Notes: generated from the sequence alone by a model not told the origin. A DNA stretch of 64,000 nt from Archangium violaceum Cb vi76 (GCF_000733295.1 NZ_JPMI01000233.1:62001-126000); one strand, 5' to 3'. Positions 35,406-45,251 are shown, counted from the stretch's first letter. Made by a program: numbers and translations.

Positions 35406-36296
35406 CTACGGCAGCGTGCCGACGTGGGCGGCGATCGTCTTGGTTTGCTCGACGGCCGAGGAGAAGCCCACGCCCACGAGGACGTTGTTGTCGTTGTTGT
35501 TGAGGTACGTGGTGTTGATGGAGCCGTAGGGGCTGACGCCGACGTTGAGCTGATAGACCGGGCCCGTCATGCGCACGCCCGAGGCCGTCAGCTCGATACG
35601 GCGGTAGTAGACGATGAGGGTGCGCAGGTCATGCGTGCCCTGCTGGCCGGCGGCCACGCCCACCACGGCGTACCCATCCGGCACGGACGCCCACGCCTCG
35701 AGCGTCCCATAGGGGTTCTTTCCCGAGCGGGCGATCCAGCGCGCGCCCAGCGTGCCGTCGGCGTACGGCTGGCGGTACTCGACATGCAGCGTCTCGTAGT
35801 TGCTGTCCGAGACGATGCGCGCGCCGATGCCCGTCACCACCTGGCGGTTGCAGCTGGTGCCCGCCAGCGAGTTCACCTCGAGCGACGCGGACGGCTCACG
35901 GCCCACGCGTGCGGTGAAGGAAGAGCCGATCAGCCCGGGCGCGCAGTAGCACCACGCCGCGGGGTTGGTCCGGTCGCACGGCTCGCAGCCGTAGTCGTAG
36001 ACGGGATCACAGACCGGCGGCTCCTCGCAGTCCGGCCAGCGCGGGTCGGTGATGGGGCAGTTGTCGATGGGAATGCAGTACGGGTCATCGACCGGGCATA
36101 CCTTGACCGCGGCGCTCTGGAGCGAGCCCGCTGGCTCGGCCATGTCCACGAACTTCGCGTCCTTGGGGTAGTTGATCGCCACGGGCTCGCCGGTAGTGGG
36201 GTCGATGACGGACGTGGCCTCATCCGTCGCGCCACAGGCGGCGAGCAGGGGGACCACGGCGGTGGCAACCACGAGCAGCAGCTTCTTGAGCTTCAT
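35406..36296 (-). CDS. Cys-rich secreted lipoprotein of unknown function
   Basis: A 296-residue protein from ATG 36296, with GGAGAT 6 bases upstream. Signal KKLLLVVATAVVPLLAAC is a clear lipobox. A spacer contains a Cys-rich block (CPVDDPYCIPIDNCPITDP; CEPCDRTNPAAWCYC), and then a beta-rich domain with repeating units (GIGARIVSDSNYETLHVEYR; VVGVAAGQQGTHDLRTLIVY; LVGVGFSSAVEQTKTIAAHV) that looks like a small repeated-blade or lectin-like fold. The repeats suggest binding of a polymer at the cell surface, but this is inference. Confidence 0.8.
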   Translation of the reverse strand: MKLKKLLLVVATAVVPLLAACGATDEATSVIDPTTGEPVAINYPKDAKFVDMAEPAGSLQSAAVKVCPVDDPYCIPIDNCPITDPRWPDCEEPPVCDPVYDYGCEPCDRTNPAAWCYCAPGLIGSSFTARVGREPSASLEVNSLAGTSCNRQVVTGIGARIVSDSNYETLHVEYRQPYADGTLGARWIARSGKNPYGTLEAWASVPDGYAVVGVAAGQQGTHDLRTLIVYYRRIELTASGVRMTGPVYQLNVGVSPYGSINTTYLNNNDNNVLVGVGFSSAVEQTKTIAAHVGTLP

Positions 36297-36463
36297 CGCT
36301 ATCTCCAGGCAAGAGGGCGCCATGCGTCCGCCGGAGGGCGGAGCGCTGGGGTGTTTCCGTCGGTGTGTGTGATTCAGCTGAGAGCCGTTGCCGCGTCGCT
36401 ACCGCTGGCCGGCCTCATCCTGGGAACGAAAAAGGCGGGAAAATGTCGCAAGGACGGGTGACG

Positions 36464-36506
36464 GAAAATGGAAACGGGCTGGAGACCCCGGAGGTCCCCA
36501 GCCCGT
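36464..36506 (-). terminator. Rho-independent terminator of the DAB operon
   Basis: The arm ACGGGCTGG (36474-36482) pairs with CCAGCCCGT (36498-36506), extended inward by GACC/GGTC. On the minus strand the stem is followed by TTTCCATTTTCC. It lies 47 bp after the stop of the NuoM-like gene. Confidence 0.75.
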
Positions 36507-36552
36507 CATGTCCGCTTCCGTACTCCCGGGCTCTCGGGCTCCGGGCTTTCGC

Positions 36553-38082
36553 TCAATGGGCGGCGATGGCCGGACCGTGAGCCCCGGCATCGGCGTGTGC
36601 CGCGCCGGCCGCCGGGACCGACAGGGACGACACCTCGTGCTCCCGCAGGCGCATCAGCGGTCCGGGGAACAGCCCGCCCAGGAAGGCCAGCACGCAGCAG
36701 GCCAGCGCGGCGAGCCGCTCGCGGGGGAGCAGATCCTCCACCGTGGCGAGCACGGACGCATGGCCGTGCGCCGGCACCCCGAGGAAGGTGCGCTGGAAGG
36801 CTCGCAGGAAGGTGATGCCGTTGATGGCGGTGGTGAGCAGCAGCGGCAGCGCCACCAGGGGATGCGTGCCGAGGATTCCGTGGAGCAGCAGATCCTCGCC
36901 CACGAAGCTCAGCGTGCCGGGGAAGCCCAGGCTGGCGATGCCCAGCAGGAAGAAGAGGGCCGCCATCCTCGGGCCGCGGCGCACCAGGCCACCCAGCCGC
37001 GTCATGTCCGCCGTGCCCGTGCGCACCTCGATGGCCCGCACCACCAGCATCAACCCCGTCAGCGGCACCGCCGCGGCCACGCTCTGCAGCAGCGCTCCGG
37101 CGAGGCTCTCGGGGTTGCGCTCCGCGAGCCCCGCCAGCATCAGCCCCGACTGGCTCACCAGGAGGAAGCCCACCGTGCGGCGCAGGTCCACCTGGGCCAA
37201 CGCCAGCACCGCGCCATAGAAGGCGCAGAAGAGGCCCACGCCTTCAATGAGCGGGCTGAAGGCCGTCCACGCCTCGGGCAGCAGGGGCATCGCCACCCGC
37301 ACCAGCAGGTACAGCCCCGTGTGGGCGTTCACCATCAGCAGCCCCACGCCGAAGGGCCCCCGCGCCAGCAGCACGGGCAGCCACGAGTGGAAGGGCACCA
37401 CCGCCATGCGGAAGGCCACCGCCAGCATCATCAGCGCCAGGATGGCCGTCTGCCGCGGGGCGGGAATGCCGCGCGCGAGCAGCTCGGACAGGCCGAGCGG
37501 GGCCTCCGCGCCGGAGCGCCAGCCCGGCAGCCCCAGCAGCACCACCGCCGCCAGCAGCGGCAGCGAGCCCGCCAGCAGGTAGATGCGGAAGGTCCGCAGC
37601 GCCCGCGCCTCCGGCCAGGCCCTGGCGCGGCGGGAGATGAGCACCTCCGCCGGCAGCAGCATGGCCACCCAGAAGACGAGCATCAGCCCCAGGTCCTGCA
37701 CGAAGAAGAAGCCGAGCGCGGCGCTCTCGGTGAGCAGCAGCGCCCGGAGCGTCGCCAGGTCCAGCATCTGGCGGGGACCGGCCGCCACCAGTCCCAGGGT
37801 GAGCAGCGCGGTGAGCAGCATCGCCACCACGCTCATGCCATTGACGCCCAGCCGCAGGCTCAGCCCGAGCCCCGGCACCTGGCCCCAGGACGCCGTCGCC
37901 TGTGCTCCCGCGCCGGCCTGGAAGAGCGCCAGCACGCCCACCGCCAGCACCAGCGCGAGCGACGCCACCGTCACCGCCACCCGGCGGGCGCGCTCCGGCG
38001 ACACCACCCGCCCGAGCACCGCCGCGCCCAGCGCCGGCAGCACCACCATCATCGAGAGAAGAGGAAGGACACTCGCTCGCAT
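36553..38082 (-). CDS. NuoM/NdhD-like proton-conducting membrane subunit of a DAB system
   Basis: A 509-residue polytopic protein (about 13-14 helices) of the proton-antiporter family PF00361. Signatures are FRMAVVPFHSWLPVLLARGP, MVNAHTGLYLLVRVAMPLLP and LASLGFPGTLSFVGEDLLL (read as IASLGFPG). It begins one base after the dabB stop, so it is coupled to it, and no other complex I genes are present. It therefore probably serves the DabA/DabB bicarbonate pump as a second ion-translocating subunit rather than respiration. A His-rich C-terminal tail (HADAGAHGPAIAAH) is unusual. A terminator follows. Confidence 0.82.
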   Translation of the reverse strand: MRASVLPLLSMMVVLPALGAAVLGRVVSPERARRVAVTVASLALVLAVGVLALFQAGAGAQATASWGQVPGLGLSLRLGVNGMSVVAMLLTALLTLGLVAAGPRQMLDLATLRALLLTESAALGFFFVQDLGLMLVFWVAMLLPAEVLISRRARAWPEARALRTFRIYLLAGSLPLLAAVVLLGLPGWRSGAEAPLGLSELLARGIPAPRQTAILALMMLAVAFRMAVVPFHSWLPVLLARGPFGVGLLMVNAHTGLYLLVRVAMPLLPEAWTAFSPLIEGVGLFCAFYGAVLALAQVDLRRTVGFLLVSQSGLMLAGLAERNPESLAGALLQSVAAAVPLTGLMLVVRAIEVRTGTADMTRLGGLVRRGPRMAALFFLLGIASLGFPGTLSFVGEDLLLHGILGTHPLVALPLLLTTAINGITFLRAFQRTFLGVPAHGHASVLATVEDLLPRERLAALACCVLAFLGGLFPGPLMRLREHEVSSLSVPAAGAAHADAGAHGPAIAAH

Positions 38083-38083
38083 C

Positions 38084-39502
38084 TCACACCGCTCCTGTCG
38101 ACTTGCCGTCCGACGGCTCCGTGGCCGCCCGGTGCTCGGATTCCAATCGCCGGGTCTCCGCCGCACGCGGAATCCAGCCGCTCACGACTCCCACCCACAC
38201 CCGCTCCGCCTTGTCGACCCACGCGCCGAGCCGCAGCAGCGGACGCAGCGCCCACTGCTCGTGCAGCACGTCCAGCGCGAAGCGCTCGAGCGCCAGCCGG
38301 TAGAAACGCCGCCGCAGGCCCTCGGGCATCACGTGGTGGGCCACCGCCACCGACGGCGGCTTCACGCCCTGCGTGGCCGCGTGCCGCATCTGCACCTCGC
38401 GCAACGCGGACGGGGCGCGCAGCAGTTGCAGGCAGCGCAGGCAGGCGTGGGCCACCAGGTGCACCAGCGCCAGCCGGTACCACCCCATGCCCACCTCGGC
38501 GAACATCAGGCCCACCTGGGTGAGCACCGCGTAGGCCAGCGCGCTCTTCACGTCCGTCTGCACGCGCCACACCAGCGTGGCATGCAGCGCCGTCAGCAGC
38601 CCCACCCCCACCAGCACCGCGGACGCCAGGGGCGCGCGCTGCAACAGGGGCTCGGCGCGCAGCAGCAGGTACAGGCCCGCGTGCACCGAGAGCGCTCCAT
38701 AGAAGAGCGCGCTCGACGGCGTCGGGCCTTCCATGGCGCGCGGCAGCCAGCTGCTGAAGGGAAGCTGCGCCGACTTGCCCATGGCCGCCAGCACCAGGCA
38801 CAGCCCCAGCACCGTCGCCGGCCCCACGCCCATCACCACCGCCGGGCCCGGCCACGCCCACTCGCCCAGCGCCTCCACCCACTCCGCGCTCCCGGCGTAG
38901 TGGTGCAGCAGCACCACCGCCAGCAGCAGGCCAATGTCACACAGCCGGTAGATGGTGAAGGCCTTCAGCCCCGCCCGCACCGGCGTCGTCCGCTCGTGGA
39001 AGAAGCCAATCAGCAGCGCCGACGTGAGCCCCACCAGCTCCCAGCCCACGAAGAGCAGGTCGATGCTGCCCGCCTCCACCAGCAGCATCATCCCCGTGGC
39101 GAACAGCGCCAGCAGCAGGAAGAAGCGCGTGAAGCCCGGCTCGCGGTGCAGGTAGTTCACCGAGAAGCGGCCGATGAGCAGGCTGATGGCGCTCGAAAGC
39201 ACCATCATCGTCACCGACAGCCGGTCCACCAGGAAGGAGATCTCGAAGGTGTACGTCCCCGTGGAGAACCAGGGGCCCACGTCCACCATCAACACGTCCT
39301 GGTGGTGCGACAGCATGAAGGCCGCCGTCGCCAGCGAGCCGATGAGCGACAGCGACAGCGACCACAGCACGCACCCCGCCACCGTCCGCTCGCTCGGCGC
39401 GCGATGCGCCAGCGTCACGAGCCCCAGCCCCACGAAGGCCAGCAGGGGCCAGAACGGAACGGTGGTGGCGATTCCTCCCACCACGACGTCACTGAGCTGC
39501 AT
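38084..39502 (-). CDS. dabB: DabB-like NuoL-family membrane subunit (energized bicarbonate uptake)
   Basis: A 472-residue polytopic protein, shorter than NuoL (about 610), of the kind paired with DabA. FEISFLVDRLSVTMMVLSSA, GWELVGLTSALLIGFFHERT and MGKSAQLPFSSWLPRAMEGP (key Lys and the PTPSSAL loop) are the proton-antiporter motifs. In DAB systems DabB couples the ion gradient to one-way hydration of CO2 to bicarbonate by DabA. Its ATG lies 14 bp inside the end of dabA. The C-terminal about 110 residues are soluble and Arg-rich. Confidence 0.85.
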   Translation of the reverse strand: MQLSDVVVGGIATTVPFWPLLAFVGLGLVTLAHRAPSERTVAGCVLWSLSLSLIGSLATAAFMLSHHQDVLMVDVGPWFSTGTYTFEISFLVDRLSVTMMVLSSAISLLIGRFSVNYLHREPGFTRFFLLLALFATGMMLLVEAGSIDLLFVGWELVGLTSALLIGFFHERTTPVRAGLKAFTIYRLCDIGLLLAVVLLHHYAGSAEWVEALGEWAWPGPAVVMGVGPATVLGLCLVLAAMGKSAQLPFSSWLPRAMEGPTPSSALFYGALSVHAGLYLLLRAEPLLQRAPLASAVLVGVGLLTALHATLVWRVQTDVKSALAYAVLTQVGLMFAEVGMGWYRLALVHLVAHACLRCLQLLRAPSALREVQMRHAATQGVKPPSVAVAHHVMPEGLRRRFYRLALERFALDVLHEQWALRPLLRLGAWVDKAERVWVGVVSGWIPRAAETRRLESEHRAATEPSDGKSTGAV

Positions 39503-42500
39503 GGATGGAATCTCCCTGAAGAGAGGACACGGCGCCGCGGCCCACCCGGGGGACCGTCGGGCCCGAGGGCCCCGCCAGCTGAATCAACGCCGGAGGCAGG
39601 AAGTCCCGATGCCCCCGGTACCAATCGGTCGAGTGCTCCACCACCGGCAGCTTCGTCGAGGGCAGGGCCACCGGACGGAAGCCCCCCTTGGGCGTGAAGC
39701 GCGTCATCACGCCCGTCTCCGGGTCCACGCTCACCAGCTGCACCCACTCGTTGCCCACCAGCTCGCGGATGGGCGCCTGGCGCTCGTAGATGGCCGCGAG
39801 CTTCGCCACGCTCGCCTCCACGACGAGCAGCAGGCGCATGGGCTCGTGAATCTCAATCATCTGCCGGGGCAGGCCGGTGCGCAGATCGCTCTCCACGCCG
39901 TCCATCACCCCGAGCAGGCCGGTGAGGTTGTGGGGCAGCTTGGTGCCACACCCGTACCGGTCATTGTCCACGCACGAGAAGTAGTACTCGAGGTTGATGC
40001 CAGCGCCCACCGGCCCCACCGCCAGCAGGACGCGCTCGAGGATGGAGCCGGTGGGATCGTGGCCGGGGTCGTACGAGACGAGGAAGGCGCGCCGGTCCAG
40101 GAAGAGGCCGCGGGACAGGGAGCGGCGGCCCACGATGCAGGAGGCGTTGGTGACGTGGCCCAGCTCGGGGCGGGCCTGGCTGAGGTCCACCGCGCGCTCC
40201 TCCACGTGGCGCAGCGCGGCCTGGGGAGACAGCCGGGCCGGAGCGGACTCGAAGCGCCGGCAGCGCTCGTGCGCGGAGAGGGCCCGCGCCTTGTCCATCT
40301 CGCGCCGGAGCTCCTCCAGCTCGCCGTGCAGGGCCCGGGGCACTTCCTCGGTGTCGTGGAGCACCACCTCGTCGGTGGTGGTGTTGTGCAGCCCACCGAT
40401 GAACCAGGTGCCGGCGGGAAGGTGGATGCCGCGCTCGCGCAGGTGGGCTCTCACCTCGGGCCGGTTGGCCATCTCCGCGAAGAGGCGCGCGTTGGCGCCG
40501 CCGTGGCGACCGCCGCAGGCGCCGCAGTCATAGGCGGACATGTGCGGGTTGTTGACGCTCACCGCCCCGTGCCCCAGCAGGACCACCAGCGGGGCGAAGT
40601 CCTTCACCAGCCCCACGTTGTCCAGCAGGGCCGCCACCCGGTCCGCCTTCTCGGCCACGGTGAAGCCCCGCGACTTGCCCACCTGGGGCGCGGGGAGCGA
40701 CTCGTCCCGCAGGCTCGCCAGCTTCGTGCGCGGCGTGGGCACCATCTTCCTGGTGAGCGCCTGGCGCATCCGGTCCACCTGATGCGGGAAGAAGACATGC
40801 AGTGGCAGCAGCAGCGCGGAGAGCAACCCCACCAGCGGCGTCAGCAGCCAGCCGAGCTCCAGCGAGTGCGCTCCCCCATGCAGCCAGTGGTCGAAACGGG
40901 CCCACAGGGCGCGCGTCCGGGCACGGGCCCGCGCCAGGTGCTCGTGCCCCGGGTGCGCCTGCTCCACCACCTCGTGCCCGGGCGTCACCACCACCGGGCA
41001 CAGCGAGGCATGGCTCGCGTCGTCCAGACCCCGGTAGTCCATGGCCACGCCGAAGAAGCCCGCCGCGCCGAACGTCTCGTGCGCGGGGCTCAGCTCCTCG
41101 AAGTGCCGGCGGATGGCCTCCTCCCGGTCGTCGATGCAGAAGAACACCTGGAAGCGGGCGCCGTGCACCGTCCGCAGCGGCTCCGGACGCTGCTGGTTCT
41201 GCTCCAGGCCGTGCAGCACCTCCGTGCGGTAGCGGTGCTCGTAGGCCTCCTGCCACACCCGGCGGCGCGCCAGCTCGTCGAAGGACTCCAGCCACGTGAG
41301 CAGCGTGTGGCGGTGGGCCAACGGAAGCCCGGCCACCTCCGGCGCGGAGAGGCCGGCCACCTGCGCGAGCTGGAAGAAACGCCAGCTGCCCTCCTCCTCC
41401 GGGCGCTCGTGGAAGGCGCGCGGGGGATGCAACCCGGAGAGCGGGCCCGTGTACTCCAGGCGGCGCTTCGCCACGTCCCGCAGCGCGTACAGCTCCAGCG
41501 TGAGGCGCACGGCGAGGAAGTCCACCAGCGCGGCCGGAGGCGCCCCCGGAGCGCGGTCCGCGGGGTTCTGTTCCAGGCGGCTCACCATGCCGGCCCAACC
41601 GGGCAGCGCCAGCAGCACCCGGACGACGTACTCCTCCCACCGCGACTCCGGCACGCCGAGCGTATCGAGCGCGGCCAGCACCGTGTCCCGGGCGGACAGG
41701 CCCCGGCGCTCGGACTCCGCGAGCTCCTCGTGCAGCCCCGCCAGCCAGTGGGGCAACACACCGCTGCCCCGCAGCTTCAAGGCGCGCCACGCGGCGAACA
41801 GCCCGCGCTCCCGCTCCGGCATGGGCCAGTGCGACACCCCCTCGTCGAGGAAGGCCGCGCAGGCGCGGATGAGGTGCGGGTTCACCAGGTCGGACGCATC
41901 CTCCCCGGTGATGTCCCGCAGCACCTCGCGGTGGCTGCGCACCGCTTCCGGAGCCGGCGCCTCCGGGGTCTCCGGCGTGAGCAGCGGGGTCCGGCAGGCG
42001 GCCCACAGCGCACTCACCGCGAACACCTCCGGCTCCTTCGCCAGGCGCTCGCGCAGGGAGGGCAGGCCGCCATTGCCGCCGAAGACGGCCGCCAGCTCCC
42101 GCGTCACCGCCTTCACGTCCGCCGACTTCCACGACGGCCCGAGCAGCGCCGCCGCCAGGTCGTTCAGGGTCCAGTCCTCGCCCACCTTATCCATCCAGCC
42201 GCGCAAGCCCTCGGTGGAGCGTTGCAGCAGCCGGGCCCGCGCCGCCTCCGGCACGTCCGGACGCAGCCGCCGCGAGGAGGACAGCTCCTCCAGCTTCCAG
42301 CGCAGCGAGGCCGCCGTCTCCACCGGGATGGCGTGGCGCAGCGCCAGCCGCTCCACCTCCAGCGGGGTGAGGGCGCCCGGAGCGAGCTCCACCACCGGCC
42401 TGCCCTCGTGACGCTCGGCCAGGGCCGCCTCGAGGTCCCCGTCGGTGATGCGTCCACGCTGGTACAGCTCGCGGAAGCGCGACTCCGGGTAGTAGCCCTC

Positions 42501-42698
42501 CGTGCCGAAGACGGTACTGGCGGCCGCCACCGCCTCGTGGAAGGGCTGGTGCTGGAAGGCATGCAGCGTGTTGTGGTGCACGAACACGCCGATGGGGCCC
42601 TGGGCCGGCAGCAGGTGGGCCGCGTGCTTCAGCACCTCGTGCAGGTGCTGGCCGCGGTCCTCTGGAGTGCCGTGCGGAGAGGCGTGGGAGTGGCTCAT
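39489..42698 (-). CDS. dabA: DabA-like carbonic-anhydrase-type subunit (DUF2309)
   Basis: A 1069-residue protein of family PF10070. HAAHLLPAQGPIGVFVHHNT near the start is the family opening. The beta-carbonic-anhydrase-like zinc site is complete: C521 and D523 in FFCIDDREEA, H710 in LLGHGAVSVNNP and C725 in YDCGACGG. The spacing matches the known order Cys-x-Asp, His, Cys, with 15 residues between His and the last Cys as in Halothiobacillus. It sits peripherally on DabB and produces bicarbonate in the cytoplasm. Tight spacing with SulP (37 bp) and overlap with dabB show one operon. Confidence 0.92.
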   Translation of the reverse strand: MSHSHASPHGTPEDRGQHLHEVLKHAAHLLPAQGPIGVFVHHNTLHAFQHQPFHEAVAAASTVFGTEGYYPESRFRELYQRGRITDGDLEAALAERHEGRPVVELAPGALTPLEVERLALRHAIPVETAASLRWKLEELSSSRRLRPDVPEAARARLLQRSTEGLRGWMDKVGEDWTLNDLAAALLGPSWKSADVKAVTRELAAVFGGNGGLPSLRERLAKEPEVFAVSALWAACRTPLLTPETPEAPAPEAVRSHREVLRDITGEDASDLVNPHLIRACAAFLDEGVSHWPMPERERGLFAAWRALKLRGSGVLPHWLAGLHEELAESERRGLSARDTVLAALDTLGVPESRWEEYVVRVLLALPGWAGMVSRLEQNPADRAPGAPPAALVDFLAVRLTLELYALRDVAKRRLEYTGPLSGLHPPRAFHERPEEEGSWRFFQLAQVAGLSAPEVAGLPLAHRHTLLTWLESFDELARRRVWQEAYEHRYRTEVLHGLEQNQQRPEPLRTVHGARFQVFFCIDDREEAIRRHFEELSPAHETFGAAGFFGVAMDYRGLDDASHASLCPVVVTPGHEVVEQAHPGHEHLARARARTRALWARFDHWLHGGAHSLELGWLLTPLVGLLSALLLPLHVFFPHQVDRMRQALTRKMVPTPRTKLASLRDESLPAPQVGKSRGFTVAEKADRVAALLDNVGLVKDFAPLVVLLGHGAVSVNNPHMSAYDCGACGGRHGGANARLFAEMANRPEVRAHLRERGIHLPAGTWFIGGLHNTTTDEVVLHDTEEVPRALHGELEELRREMDKARALSAHERCRRFESAPARLSPQAALRHVEERAVDLSQARPELGHVTNASCIVGRRSLSRGLFLDRRAFLVSYDPGHDPTGSILERVLLAVGPVGAGINLEYYFSCVDNDRYGCGTKLPHNLTGLLGVMDGVESDLRTGLPRQMIEIHEPMRLLLVVEASVAKLAAIYERQAPIRELVGNEWVQLVSVDPETGVMTRFTPKGGFRPVALPSTKLPVVEHSTDWYRGHRDFLPPALIQLAGPSGPTVPRVGRGAVSSLQGDSIHAAQ

Positions 42699-42735
42699 CT
42701 GAGACGTCCTGGTTCAGGTATACCGGAAGGAAGGG

Positions 42736-44385
42736 CTACTGGGCGCCGACGGGGCTGTTGCCCGGCAGCTTCTTGCGCGCGGCGAGCGGGTGCGTCGACA
42801 GGCCGCGGTGCTGGTCCAGCCCACGGATGTGCAGGTGCCGGCCCGCGCGGGAGAACTCATCCTCCAGCTCGTGCAGCCGCTCCATCACCGTGTGGTCCAC
42901 CAGTCGCGCGTCCTCGAGGTCCAGCTCCACGTGCTTCGCCTGGGCGTGCTTGGAGATCTGCTTCTTGAGCTTGAGGTAGTTGCTGAAGACGGCCGCGTGC
43001 CGCACGCGCAGCACCACCTTGTCTCCGTGCTGCTGCTCCTCGATGGCGGGCCGGAACAGGCCGCCGATCGGCGCGCCATTGAGCACGTGCACCACCAGCT
43101 TCAGCACGATGCCCGCCGCCACGCCCACCAGCAGGTCCGTGGCCAGCGTCACCACCAGCGTGAAGCTGAAGATGGTGAGCTGCTCGGCGCCGATGCGGAA
43201 CGTCTTCACGAACTCGCTCGGCGACGCCAGGCGCACGCCGGTGAAGATGAGCATCGCGGCCAGCGCGGCCAGCGGAATGCGGTGGATGAGCATGGGCGCG
43301 AAGGTCACGAAGAGCAGCAGGAAGAGGCCGTGGAAGAAGTTGGACAGCCGGCTCTTCGCCCCGTAGCCGATGTTGGCCGAGCTGCGGACGATCTCCGAAA
43401 TCATCGGCAGGCCGCCGAGCAGGCCGGCGATGAGGTTGCCCACGCCCGTGGCCAGCAGGTCCTTGTCCAGGTCCGAGCGGCGCTTCTGCGGATCCAACAT
43501 GTCCACCGCCTTGGCGCTCAGCAGCGACTCGATGCTGCCCACCAACGAGAACATGACGATGTACTTGATGGAAGTGCTCGAGGCGACCGCGGAGAAGTCC
43601 GGGAAGGTGATGGCCGACAGCAGATTGCCCGGCAGGTTCACGAGGAAGTTGGGGCCCACGGAATACAGGTGGTCGGAGAAGGTGAAGGTGTGCTCGTGGT
43701 CCAGATCGAAGTACAGACCCATGGGCACCGCGACGAGCAGCACCAGCAACGGGGCCGGCACGCGCTTGAGGAAGGCCACTTTCTTGGACAGCGCCATGTG
43801 CCCGAAGAGCAGTACCAGGCTGATGACACCGATGAGGGCGATCTCCGGGTTCAGCCGCCCCAGGCTCTGGGGAATCTCACCCAGCAGCGCCAGCGGCTCC
43901 TTGGCCTTGGGCGCCACACCCAGCAGCGTATGGACCTGCTTCGAACAGATGATGACGCCGATGGCCGCCAGCATTCCGTGCACCACCGACGAGGGGAAGA
44001 AGTCCCCGAGCGTCCCGGCGCGCAGCAGCGCGAAGGCGATCTGCACCGCCGCCGCCACCGCGATGGTGGCCAGCGCCCGGCGGTAACCCAGGGCCATGTC
44101 ACCCTGGCCCAACTCCTGCACAGCGCCGAGCGCGATGACGATGAGACCCGCAGCGGGCCCCTTGATGGTCAACCGGGCGCTTCCCAGCCAGGAGGACAGG
44201 ATGCCGCCCACCACCGCGGTGAGGATGCCGGACACCGGAGGAAAGCCGCTCGCCATGGCGATGCCCAGGCACAGCGGCAGCGCGATGAGGAAGACCAGGA
44301 AGCCAGAGACGAGATCACTCTTCCAGGTCGACGCGTCCGCCTGCTCGGGGCGGGGCGTGGTGGAAGGTGTGGAAGGGGATTGCAT
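42736..44385 (-). CDS. SulP family anion transporter (probable bicarbonate/sulfate)
   Basis: A 549-residue protein with about 12 helices of the SLC26/SulP transmembrane domain: FLIALPLCLGIAMASGFPPV, GPAAGLIVIALGAV and a STAS-like cytoplasmic domain at the C-terminus (VELDLEDARLVDHTVMERLH). Position as first gene of the dabA-dabB operon points to HCO3- import, like BicA, rather than sulfate. In this family the substrate is not readable from sequence alone. Start ATG 44385 opens MQSPSTPSTTPRPEQ. Confidence 0.88.
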   Translation of the reverse strand: MQSPSTPSTTPRPEQADASTWKSDLVSGFLVFLIALPLCLGIAMASGFPPVSGILTAVVGGILSSWLGSARLTIKGPAAGLIVIALGAVQELGQGDMALGYRRALATIAVAAAVQIAFALLRAGTLGDFFPSSVVHGMLAAIGVIICSKQVHTLLGVAPKAKEPLALLGEIPQSLGRLNPEIALIGVISLVLLFGHMALSKKVAFLKRVPAPLLVLLVAVPMGLYFDLDHEHTFTFSDHLYSVGPNFLVNLPGNLLSAITFPDFSAVASSTSIKYIVMFSLVGSIESLLSAKAVDMLDPQKRRSDLDKDLLATGVGNLIAGLLGGLPMISEIVRSSANIGYGAKSRLSNFFHGLFLLLFVTFAPMLIHRIPLAALAAMLIFTGVRLASPSEFVKTFRIGAEQLTIFSFTLVVTLATDLLVGVAAGIVLKLVVHVLNGAPIGGLFRPAIEEQQHGDKVVLRVRHAAVFSNYLKLKKQISKHAQAKHVELDLEDARLVDHTVMERLHELEDEFSRAGRHLHIRGLDQHRGLSTHPLAARKKLPGNSPVGAQ

Positions 44386-44570
44386 GGGGTTCGTGACTCC
44401 TCTTCTGCATCGGACTCACTGGGGATGGGATGAGCCGCGCTCCGGTTCCCGTGAGGGGTTTTTTTCCCTGTTTCCCGCTTGTTCCCCCTCTGGGCACCCA
44501 GGCGGGCCGGACGCACGGCCGCCGGGTTCCTGGCACCCCCCGAGAAACTTCGCGGAAAACAAAATGAGTG

Positions 44571-44597
44571 GGAACCGGCCGACGGTTCGTTCCGTCT
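44571..44597 (+). promoter_or_regulatory. Candidate ECF-type promoter for the sigma factor gene
   Basis: GGAACC (44571-44576), a 17-bp spacer and GTCT (44594-44597) fit the common ECF -35 GGAAC / -10 GTC pattern. The site lies 19 bp before the first start of the ECF sigma gene, as expected for autoregulation. Single-site match; not proof. Confidence 0.45.
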
Positions 44598-44615
44598 GGA
44601 GGGTGGATGTGATGC

Positions 44616-45251
44616 ATGGGACAACAGGGCGCCAGGTGGTGGGAGGTGGAGGACGGGAGAGGCAGGCTCTCCGTGTCCGGTAACGAGCGGGCCCGGTTCG
44701 AGGCCGAAGTCGAAGCGCTCATGCCCCGGCTCCACCGGTTCTGTCTGACGCTGTGCAAGGATCGGGAGGAGGCGGAGGATCTGCTCCAGGACTCCCTGGT
44801 GCGGGCGTACCTCCACCGCGACAGCTACCAGGGGCACGGCTCCTTCTTTGGATGGTTGTGCGGAATCATCCGCAACCAGTTCATCGAGGGTCGGCGGTCC
44901 GCGGCCCGGCGCCGCTCGCTCCTGGACAGCGTGCTGGAAGGGGCGTCGTCGGTGCTCGGCACCCTCTTCACGGGGGGGGTGGAGCAGCCGGATCCGGAGG
45001 CGAGGGCGTGCCAGTCCGAGCAGTCGGCCATGCTGCTGCGCGCCCTGCATGCCTTGCCGGAGAAGTACCGGTTGGTGGTGTTGCTGTGTGACGTGGAAGA
45101 GCTGGGCTACGAGGAGGTAGCCTCCATCCTGGGGGTGCCCGTGGGGACGGTGAAGAGCCGTCACTTCCGCGGCCGGGCCCAGTTGGGAACAGCCTTCCAG
45201 GCGGAGCTGGACCAGCAGGCGTGCGCGGTGCGCACAGGAGGAGGCTCGTGA
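44616..45251 (+). CDS. ECF-subfamily RNA polymerase sigma factor
   Basis: A 211-residue sigma factor. Region 2: DREEAEDLLQDSLVRAYLHR and FFGWLCGIIRNQFIEGRRSA. Region 4: LPEKYRLVVLLCDVEELGYE and VASILGVPVGTVKSRHFRGR. It should direct RNA polymerase to stress- or envelope-type promoters. A GTG at 44673 is an alternative start that removes 19 weak residues. The stop overlaps the next gene's GTG by four bases (GTGA), so the two are coupled, the usual arrangement of sigma and its regulator. Confidence 0.92.
   Translation: MGQQGARWWEVEDGRGRLSVSGNERARFEAEVEALMPRLHRFCLTLCKDREEAEDLLQDSLVRAYLHRDSYQGHGSFFGWLCGIIRNQFIEGRRSAARRRSLLDSVLEGASSVLGTLFTGGVEQPDPEARACQSEQSAMLLRALHALPEKYRLVVLLCDVEELGYEEVASILGVPVGTVKSRHFRGRAQLGTAFQAELDQQACAVRTGGGS

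Noticed and set aside
36553-39502. The two NuoL/NuoM-like genes as part of respiratory complex I
   Set aside because: No other nuo genes occur, and both are coupled to dabA; the DAB interpretation explains them better.
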